In this document: in pieces, positions 5,796 through 10,996 of the stretch
Layout of the letters: every line of letters starts with the position of its first letter
Numbering within the stretch: position 1 is the stretch's first letter
Origin: Pseudomonadota bacterium
GTDB lineage: Bacteria > SAR324 > XYD2-FULL-50-16 > JAHJRI01
Direction: 5' to 3'
Assembly: GCA_022360105.1 (NCBI GenBank)
Contig: JAKSDL010000884.1
Span: 1-10,996, forward strand
Length of the DNA stretch: 10,996 nucleotides
Translations under genes and position numbers: made by a program
The notes under the pieces: model-generated
Seen by the model: the letters and a program-made list of their open reading frames with translations, nothing else
What the model was told of the DNA's origin: nothing
The model's database searches: none

Positions 5796-7214
5796 ATGGC
5801 ATTTCAATATTTGGAACTGGCTGACGAAATTGAGAACAAGATTTTAAAAGGGGATTTTCTGACTGGAGAGAAACTGCCGTCGCTAAGAAAGATGCATCAG
5901 GAGTACAATCGCAGCATTACAACTATTCATCAGGCGTACTTGGAGCTTGAGAAAAGGGGGATGGTCGAGGCGAAAGAAAAATCCGGTTTTTTTGTGAAAA
6001 GATTCCGCCAGGATGATTTCAGACAGCCCGAATTGCATCGTTGCAAAGCGGAACCACAAAAGGTTAATGTAAACAACCTGCAAAAAAGCATCTCCAAAAG
6101 ACTTGGTGATCCTAACATTTCCCTGTTGGGGTATACCATTCCCGGTAATGATATCATCCCGATTAAGCAGTTTTCGAAGATATTTAAATCGATTTCCCCG
6201 CAAGCATTGGAGGATGTGTTTGGTTATGATTGGACCCAGGGTAGTTTGGATCTCAGACGACAAATTGCCAAGCGATCTCTTGGTTATCATGAACGAACTT
6301 CATCCGGCGACGTGGTCATCACAAATGGGTGCGTAGAGGCAGTCAGTATCTGTTTAACTGTTGTTGCCAGGCCGGGTGATGTGATTGGAGTAGAGTCTCC
6401 CACTTATAGAGGGTTTCTCCAGCAGATTGAGGAGAAATCCATGTATGCCCTGGAATTGCCGACTACCCTGAATGAAGGCGTTGACCTTGAGAAGCTGGAA
6501 GACAAGTTGAAGTCCTGTAATGTAAAGGCCTGCCTGCTCAATCCCAGTTATCAAAATCCGCTGGGTTTTGTGATGCCGACTGAAAACAGAAAAAAGCTGG
6601 TTGAATTGTTGAACAGGATGGAAATTCCAATTATTGAGGATGATGTTTTCGGTGATCTGCATTTTCATGAACAGCGGCCACCAACCCTGAAATCCTTTGA
6701 TCAAAAAGGACTGGTTTTGTATTGTTCTTCGTTCTCAAAAACGCTGGCACCAGGTCTCAAGGTTGGCTGGATCATTCCGGGTCGGTTTTTGGATAGGATA
6801 ATGGAGGTGAAATCCAACCTGAATTTATCCAGCACCAAGTTGAATCAACACTTGATTGTTCAGTTCATGAGAAACGGTTCGTACGACAGGCAGCTCCGCC
6901 AGATTCAAAATGAATTAAGAAAACAGATGTTTGATATTACCAGGGCCGTTATGCGATACTTCCCCAAAGACACTAAGATTTCTTCTCCCGAAGGGGGACT
7001 GAATCTCTGGGTACAGTTGAATGATTCTATTGATGCTGTGGAGTTGTATAAAGAAGCCTTGCAGGACAACATCCTGGTCGTACCAGGCGTGCTGTCCTCC
7101 GGATCCGGTAAATATCGAAATTGCATACGAATCGGATGCGGACAGGCGTTGGATAAGAAACTGGAAAAAACGATACAGACTGTTGGCAATATCATCTACG
7201 ATATGATCATTTAA
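5796..7214 (+). CDS. MocR-type regulator, YdcR-like (GntR HTH plus aminotransferase fold)
   Basis: The frame opens at a TTG at 5721, but ATG 5796 is preferred because the GntR domain begins right there (MAFQYLELADEIENKIL); this gives 472 residues, near E. coli YdcR's length. Residues 1-70 form a winged helix with GEKLPSLRKMHQEYNRSITTIHQA and a GFFV wing. From about 90 on it has the fold-type I aminotransferase domain: SYQNPLG (Asn254), IIEDDVFGDL (Asp282/283), the pyridoxal-phosphate lysine in SSFSKTLAPGLKVGW (Lys315) and the carboxylate-binding arginine in CIRIGCG (Arg445). MocR proteins bind PLP and sometimes an amino acid to control vitamin B6, GABA or amino-acid genes; the target is unknown here. 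The usual Tyr after EDDV is Phe285. Its stop interlocks with that of the opposing acetyltransferase (TTAA). Confidence 0.9.
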   Translation: MAFQYLELADEIENKILKGDFLTGEKLPSLRKMHQEYNRSITTIHQAYLELEKRGMVEAKEKSGFFVKRFRQDDFRQPELHRCKAEPQKVNVNNLQKSISKRLGDPNISLLGYTIPGNDIIPIKQFSKIFKSISPQALEDVFGYDWTQGSLDLRRQIAKRSLGYHERTSSGDVVITNGCVEAVSICLTVVARPGDVIGVESPTYRGFLQQIEEKSMYALELPTTLNEGVDLEKLEDKLKSCNVKACLLNPSYQNPLGFVMPTENRKKLVELLNRMEIPIIEDDVFGDLHFHEQRPPTLKSFDQKGLVLYCSSFSKTLAPGLKVGWIIPGRFLDRIMEVKSNLNLSSTKLNQHLIVQFMRNGSYDRQLRQIQNELRKQMFDITRAVMRYFPKDTKISSPEGGLNLWVQLNDSIDAVELYKEALQDNILVVPGVLSSGSGKYRNCIRIGCGQALDKKLEKTIQTVGNIIYDMII

Positions 7215-7783
7215 TCCTGAACAACGTATCGCATGATAGGGCGATGCTCAGCACGCCTGGCTACTACTTTGAATCCTGCTTTTTTATAAATGGCTTCCGG
7301 TCCGACGTAAGCATCGACGTTGGACGGTTTTTTCCCTGCTTTGGGACTGATTGCATAGGCTTCAATGATTTTGACTTTCTGCTTTTTCATATAATCGATT
7401 GCCGCTTGAAGCAGAGCCTGGGAAATGCCTTGTTTACGGTGGCTTTTGTGAATGAAAAAACAAACGATCGACCAGACCGGTTTGTCGTCAATGGCCTTGC
7501 AAAACCGTGAAGTCTTTAACCTGATAAAATCAGTTCTGGGGCCAAACGAACACCACCCTACCGCTTTTCCGTTCTGAAAGGCCAGAATTCCTGGCATTGT
7601 ACCGGATGTTACTAATGCTTTAATAGCCTGCTTGTTTCCATCGCCGGTATTGTTTTTAAATTCCTTACTGGTGATCCTAAAATACATGCACCAGCAGCCC
7701 TGGCAGGCCCCTTTTTCTCCAAATAATTCCTCAAAGTCTTTCCAACAATCCGGAGTTAGAGGTTTGAAAGTAAGATTATTCAT
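7211..7783 (-). CDS. GNAT-family N-acetyltransferase
   Basis: The 190-residue protein belongs to a GNAT subgroup marked by an N-terminal cysteine-rich motif, here GEKGACQGCWCMYFR (residues 22-36), followed by the acetyl-CoA fold. Motif A is WSIVCFFIHKSHRKQGISQALL (about 104-125), with the pyrophosphate-binding R-K-Q-G-I-S loop. Motif B contains AIYKKAGFKVV (165-174). Substrate is unknown; such proteins acetylate small amines, antibiotics or protein termini. The frame extends upstream to 7816, but the ATG at 7783 is chosen because GGGAGG sits 6 bases before it. It overlaps the MocR stop by 4 bases tail to tail, so the two are not in one operon. It is probably monocistronic. Confidence 0.88.
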   Translation of the reverse strand: MNNLTFKPLTPDCWKDFEELFGEKGACQGCWCMYFRITSKEFKNNTGDGNKQAIKALVTSGTMPGILAFQNGKAVGWCSFGPRTDFIRLKTSRFCKAIDDKPVWSIVCFFIHKSHRKQGISQALLQAAIDYMKKQKVKIIEAYAISPKAGKKPSNVDAYVGPEAIYKKAGFKVVARRAEHRPIMRYVVQD

Positions 7784-8184
7784 TTGTGCCTCCCGCTTGA
7801 TTGAATGCTTTGTCAATTTTCAAAACAACTCCCTATCTATAAACCTGTTCTGAAAGGTGGTGAATAACTTATAGCTTGATGACTCTTGCAGTCAATTCCA
7901 TTTTGTTATATTTTCAGTTACTTCAGGTTTCTGGTAAAATAGATCCGAAATTCACTAATAAGTTGTTAAATATATGCTTCAGGGTTAAATATTTCAATAT
8001 GTTACCACTTTAACTTACAGCTTTACCGTTATCCGGGTTACACTGTCTATTAGTGTTGACTACCAAATCCACTTACGTATAAAAACTAAGAGTTTTTTCC
8101 CTAAGACAGTCGGAAGAAGTATTGAAGATTTGAAGAACTTGCAAGGCCGGCCCTTTCAATTTCAGGTTTAAAAATCGGAGTTCC
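7784..8184. other. About 400 bases without a gene
   Basis: This AT-rich stretch separates two divergent genes and should hold both promoters. I see no coding frame with family similarity, no RNA-like fold I would defend, and no clear repeat. A GGAG 4 bases before the ATG at 8185 serves the winged-helix gene. Confidence 0.5.
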
Positions 8185-8556
8185 ATGAGAAAAAGAAGTA
8201 ATAATTTCGGTTGTACACCCCCTCCTGTTCGCTTGCTCACTTTTATTTTTGATCTGCTTAAACAGGTTATTGGCAATAAAGGCAATTCCAGCCAGAACAA
8301 CTCCAAACTCAATGTTCAGGAAAAGCAATCCCTGGTGTTAAAAGCTGCTAAGAAAAACAACGGCAGATTGACTATTGCAGAAGTTACCATGGAAACTGCA
8401 CTGAGTCTGGATGAAAGCAAATCAATCCTGGAAGGCATGTGCACTGAAGGGGTAGCGGAATTGCAAATAACCGACGGTGGCAGTCTGGTTTACGTATTTA
8501 CCGGCCTGTTAACTGATAAAGAAAAAGATACGGCAAAAGAACCGTTAAACAGATAA
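8185..8556 (+). CDS. Small winged-helix protein of unknown function
   Basis: The 123-residue protein has an N-terminal part (1-42) with a short hydrophobic amphipathic segment (VRLLTFIFDLLKQVIG, about 15-30) and a polar linker. Residues about 45-108 match a common small winged-helix pattern: VLKAAKKNNGRLTIAEVTMETALSLDESKSILEGM, then a strand pair AELQITDGGSLVYVF. In other proteins this module follows membrane or TM2-like segments and is thought to bind DNA or partner proteins. Whether residues 15-30 reach the membrane is unclear, as the stretch is short. The start is supported by GGAG 4 bases upstream. It is convergent with the DUF1820 gene, with only 3 bases between stops. The C-terminal tail is polar and probably disordered. 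Confidence 0.75.
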   Translation: MRKRSNNFGCTPPPVRLLTFIFDLLKQVIGNKGNSSQNNSKLNVQEKQSLVLKAAKKNNGRLTIAEVTMETALSLDESKSILEGMCTEGVAELQITDGGSLVYVFTGLLTDKEKDTAKEPLNR

Positions 8557-8559
8557 GTT

Positions 8560-8910
8560 CTAATCCGAGCCTGGTTTATCAGTATTCGAAGTGACCAGGG
8601 GATTTCCGGGAAAGGGTGAGATGATGTTGCCATCTTTGGGAAGATCGGAAATCTTGCTGATGCCTTTTTTCTTTACTTCATCAATGCGAATGACGGAATG
8701 CATGGGAATATAGGATCGCTTGATGTCTGAAAACTCCTTTTTCAGCCGCTCTTCCGAAGGATCTATGACAATGCCGCTGTTTTTATCAAAAACATAATCC
8801 CCAATCTCTACAAACCCCAATAAGGTACTTTGACAGACCTGTTTTGCGTAGACTTCGTATAGCTTGCCGTTATTGATAAAAGTTACTTTGAAAATTGTTG
8901 ATTTTGCCAT
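8560..8910 (-). CDS. DUF1820 family protein
   Basis: The 116-residue protein closely follows the DUF1820 (PF08850) pattern: FKVTFINNGKLYEVYAKQV near the N-terminus, LLGFVEIGDYVF, then VIDPSEERLKKEF, and IKRSYIPMHSVIRIDEVKKKG up to about residue 83. The family is best known from Gammaproteobacteria as small cytoplasmic proteins with no established function; the RSYIPMH-IIRIDEV segment is the most conserved. The last ~25 residues are a variable, proline-rich tail. The ATG at 8910 has no clear ribosome binding site. It is monocistronic by its position, convergent with the winged-helix gene. The family call is strong; the function is unknown. Confidence 0.88.
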   Translation of the reverse strand: MAKSTIFKVTFINNGKLYEVYAKQVCQSTLLGFVEIGDYVFDKNSGIVIDPSEERLKKEFSDIKRSYIPMHSVIRIDEVKKKGISKISDLPKDGNIISPFPGNPLVTSNTDKPGSD

Positions 8911-9211
8911 GTCTCATTTGATCGCTTCGATTTTTCATACAATAAAATAAAGTCTTGGAGCGCTGTTCATTCACTCATAGGGGAAGCATATCCATTTCAA
9001 GCAGGTTAGCAAACAGAAAACCGGTCAATTCCGCTGCCATACTCATTTTTTTTTGGTCAAAATCCTTATCTCATGCGCACGAATAAATTATCATTCAACA
9101 AGATCCAGGTATCTGAGGATAAAGGAAAAGTTTCTCTGTGGAATTTTGTTGAATAATGGTGTAGGTTTCCCGTAGAAAATCGGATTAACCAACACAAAGA
9201 GGAGCTATTCT
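8911..9211. other. Intergenic region ahead of the small ORF, with a long-loop inverted repeat
   Basis: No gene is seen in these 301 bases. ATTCAACAA (9093-9101) is repeated inverted as TTGTTGAAT (9146-9154), a perfect 9-base pair of arms with a 44-base loop, ending 57 bases before the small ORF. A nine-T run at about 9048-9056 follows no stem on either strand. The region should contain promoters for the DUF1820 gene (leftward) and the small ORF (rightward). Confidence 0.35.
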
Positions 9212-9370
9212 ATGGAAACTGTCCAAGAGGTTTTGGAGGAAATTATCACCAACGAAAGCCTGACAATCGAAGAGATCAGGGAACTTGCCAGAGAGGGCAG
9301 GGCATTGCTTCTAAAAATGTCACAGGAAATTCACCGCATTGAAGGAGCCATTTTTAATACGGAGAAATAG
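9212..9370 (+). CDS. Small 52-residue helical protein, unknown
   Basis: A short frame from ATG 9212 to TAG 9368 encodes METVQEVLEEIITNESLTIE, then EIRELAREGRALLLKMSQEI and a tail HRIEGAIFNTEK. A strong ribosome binding site (AAGAGGAG) lies 7 bases upstream, which argues for real translation. The protein is predicted to be almost wholly helical and acidic at its start, with regularly spaced hydrophobic residues as in a helical hairpin or short coiled coil. I recognise no family. It stands alone between the DUF1820 gene and the larE-like gene and faces the latter, about 97 bases away. Without homologues it could still be a spurious ORF, but the codon content and the ribosome binding site make that less likely. 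Confidence 0.6.
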   Translation: METVQEVLEEIITNESLTIEEIRELAREGRALLLKMSQEIHRIEGAIFNTEK

Positions 9371-9467
9371 TATGATTTTCGGAATTGAACGTTCATTCAA
9401 ATGTTAGCTTATTCCAGCCGAAACAGGCTTAATAATCAATTCCCAACAAAAAACTCTGCCAATGATT

Positions 9468-10271
9468 CTAAAGAACTTCATTCATACTTCCGGAGCGATA
9501 ACCTTCCAGGTCCAGGGTGATGTAGGAGAAGCCCAGTTGTTTCATGGTGCTGATGATGGATTCGCGGTGTTCGAGTAGCAGTGAGATCTCTTCCCGGGGG
9601 ACTTCGATTCTTGCCATGTCACCGTAATTTCTCACCCGAGATTGACTGATGCCAATTTTAAAAAGCAGTTCTTCGGCTTGTTCTATCTGGTTTAATTTCT
9701 CAAGGGTTATTCTCTGGCCATAAGGAATTCGGGAGGCCAGGCAGGTTGTTGAAGGGAGGTCGTGATTTGAAAGCCCCAGGTGTTCAGCCAATGCTGTAAT
9801 CTCCGACTTATTCAGATTTGCTGCGACCAGGGGGTGAAACGCTTCATCTTCTTCCAAAGCCTTTAACCCGGGACGATGCTCTCCAAAATCGGACATGTTC
9901 ACCCCAAAAGCCACATGTTCAATTCCATTTTTCCGGGCCACTTGCCTCAATGTCGCCATTTCGCTTTTTTTACAGAAGTAACATCGATTAACCGGGTTCT
10001 GCACATAGTTGTTGTTTTGTAGTTCGCTTTTCGCGACCACTTCGTGAGCAATACCAATTTCTGCAGCAACGGTTTCAGCAACCTCCAATTCCCGCTTTGA
10101 GTAGGATTCAGACTTAATGGTGACAGCCATCGATCGGTCACCAAGTTGCTCATAAGCTATTTTGGAGATCAAAGTGCTGTCAATTCCCCCTGAGTAGGCC
10201 ACAGCTAGTGAGCCTTTATCTTTTATCACCTTTCTCAGTGTTCTAAGTTTGCCTTCCGGAATACTATTCAT
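9468..10271 (-). CDS. larE: LarE-like ATP-dependent sulfur transferase, three-cysteine type
   Basis: The 267-residue protein is a complete PP-loop enzyme of the LarE family, whose known role is adding sulfur to the nickel-pincer cofactor of lactate racemase. The PP-loop is AYSGGIDST (25-33). Further family marks are RCYFCKK (Cys97, Cys100), GVNMSDFGEHRPG (123-135), STTCLASRIPYG (Cys177) and the C-terminal LDLEGYRSGSMNE. Lactobacillus LarE uses one sacrificial cysteine; other LarE proteins bind a [4Fe-4S] cluster through a CxxC plus a third cysteine. Cys97, Cys100 and Cys177 fit the latter, so this enzyme may be truly catalytic. The ATG overlaps the stop of the mnmA-like gene by 4 bases (ATGA), so it is translated after it. 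No larA, larB or larC is in the window, and its real acceptor may differ. Confidence 0.88.
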   Translation of the reverse strand: MNSIPEGKLRTLRKVIKDKGSLAVAYSGGIDSTLISKIAYEQLGDRSMAVTIKSESYSKRELEVAETVAAEIGIAHEVVAKSELQNNNYVQNPVNRCYFCKKSEMATLRQVARKNGIEHVAFGVNMSDFGEHRPGLKALEEDEAFHPLVAANLNKSEITALAEHLGLSNHDLPSTTCLASRIPYGQRITLEKLNQIEQAEELLFKIGISQSRVRNYGDMARIEVPREEISLLLEHRESIISTMKQLGFSYITLDLEGYRSGSMNEVL

Positions 10272-10996
10272 GTCAACCCCCTGGTGATGGTACCACTGCC
10301 CGCAATCATATCTCCAAGATAGAACACAATGGTCTGCCCCGGTGTTATTGCCGATTGTGGTTCTACAAATTCAACCTGCACCGATCCGTCTTCCAGCGGA
10401 ATCACGTGAGATTGTGATTCGTCATGACCTAACCTTATTTTCGATTTCATTTCCATTGGGGATAACAAGTTATCCCACAAGTGCCAGTTTAACCGGGTGG
10501 CGATCAAACCGGATTTATAGAGTTCCTCCTTCGTTCCCACAATAACGGTATTCGATTTTGCATCCTTGGCTGTGACATACATTGGATCAGATGAGGCCAG
10601 ACCAAGACCCTTTCTTTGTCCAATGGTGAAATACTCAATGCCCGGGTGTTTGCCGATTACCTTGCCCCGTCGATTAACAATCGGACCGGGAAGATTGGTT
10701 TTATTGAACAGCTGATGATATCCCCCGGCGATGAAATCCTGACTCTCACTTTTTGAGCTAACAGATGGTACCAGGTGTTTCGCAAGTTTCCAGACTTCCT
10801 CTTTTGTTTTATCTCCCAGTGGAAACAAAGCTTTCTGTAACTCTTCCGTTGTCAAAGCCGCCAGAAAGTATGTCTGGTCTTTATTGGTATCAGCGGCCTT
10901 TTTCAAAACCTTTCTTTTATATAGCTCGTTGTATTCAACCCTGGCGTAATGTCCCGTTGCGAAGTAATCATACTTGATACCCTTTTTTGCCAGTTC
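10268..10996 (-). CDS. mnmA: tRNA 2-thiouridylase MnmA-like, lacking the usual catalytic cysteine (5' end outside window)
   Basis: The frame is open to the window edge: the 242 visible residues are the C-terminal two thirds, and a start at TTG 10906 is not credible because conserved MnmA sequence precedes it. Motifs are YFATGHYARV (11-20 of the visible part), NKDQTYFL (38-45), SESQDFIAGGY (83-93), PGIEYFTIGQRKGLGL (118-133) and the closing barrel ITPGQTIVFYLGD. MnmA adenylates and thiolates U34 of Glu, Gln and Lys tRNAs; the N-terminal PP-loop lies off the window. In E. coli the persulfide cysteine sits in a GICFIG motif (SQDICF in many others); here the site reads SQDFIA, and no cysteine occurs anywhere in the visible part. 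It may belong to an MnmA branch using another sulfur route, or to a related thiolase. It is coupled to the larE-like gene. Confidence 0.85.
   Translation of the reverse strand, partial: ELAKKGIKYDYFATGHYARVEYNELYKRKVLKKAADTNKDQTYFLAALTTEELQKALFPLGDKTKEEVWKLAKHLVPSVSSKSESQDFIAGGYHQLFNKTNLPGPIVNRRGKVIGKHPGIEYFTIGQRKGLGLASSDPMYVTAKDAKSNTVIVGTKEELYKSGLIATRLNWHLWDNLLSPMEMKSKIRLGHDESQSHVIPLEDGSVQVEFVEPQSAITPGQTIVFYLGDMIAGSGTITRGLT

Noticed and set aside
5883..6704. Several minus- and plus-strand frames inside the MocR gene
   Set aside because: All overlap strongly conserved MocR domains in another frame.
8101..8328. Minus-strand frame with a hydrophobic stretch
   Set aside because: It overlaps the winged-helix gene, which has a good ribosome binding site and a recognisable fold; the hydrophobic run is a shadow of that gene's N-terminus.
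10342..10977. Plus-strand frames within the mnmA-like gene
   Set aside because: Antisense shadows of conserved MnmA sequence.
1..10996. tRNA genes, rRNA, CRISPR arrays, riboswitches
   Set aside because: None recognised: no regularly spaced repeats, no tRNA-like clover-leaf noticed by eye; a covariance-model scan would be needed to exclude small RNAs.

Overview
The window is bacterial DNA of moderate-to-low GC with dense genes, several overlapping gene pairs and, in front of some genes, AGGAG/GGGAGG-type ribosome binding sites. I cannot place the organism firmly. A DUF1820 protein and a YdcR-like MocR regulator lean towards Proteobacteria. The MNT-HEPN-type protein, the cysteine-free MnmA branch and the BrnA, Phd/VapC and OLD-like genes are spread across many phyla. 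No RNA gene, CRISPR array or intact insertion sequence is visible.

Bases 1-5222 look like an accessory or defence island. It starts with the C-terminal part of a nucleotidyltransferase/HEPN protein (+), whose stop overlaps a BrnA-type antitoxin broken by one extra A. Facing these is a minus-strand pair, a TetR regulator followed by an L-2-amino-thiazoline-4-carboxylate hydrolase-like protein. Next come a decayed transposase fragment (about 2356-2511), a Phd/PIN toxin-antitoxin operon with a palindrome in front of it (2567-2855 and 2852-3277), and a two-gene module: an OLD/RecF-like AAA ATPase overlapping a small TOPRIM-like protein (3446-5222). That ATPase plus TOPRIM layout resembles PARIS or a split OLD/Gabija system and is the best candidate here for a little-described defence system.

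Bases 5223-5795 are non-coding or decayed. They hold a possible broken minus-strand gene and an AT-rich leader with four AACAGAT repeats ahead of a MocR-type (GntR plus aminotransferase fold) regulator (5796-7214). This ends tail to tail with a GNAT acetyltransferase (-). After about 400 bases without a gene come a small winged-helix protein (+), a DUF1820 protein (-), and a previously unlisted 52-residue ORF (9212-9370, +) with a strong ribosome binding site.

The right end is a translationally coupled minus-strand sulfur-transfer pair. An MnmA-like tRNA 2-thiouridylase (5' end outside the window) lacks the usual catalytic cysteine. Its stop overlaps the start of a LarE-like ATP-dependent sulfur transferase that has the three-cysteine pattern associated with [4Fe-4S] LarE proteins. 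A cysteine-less thiolase next to a sulfur-handling partner is the most interesting metabolic signal in the window.
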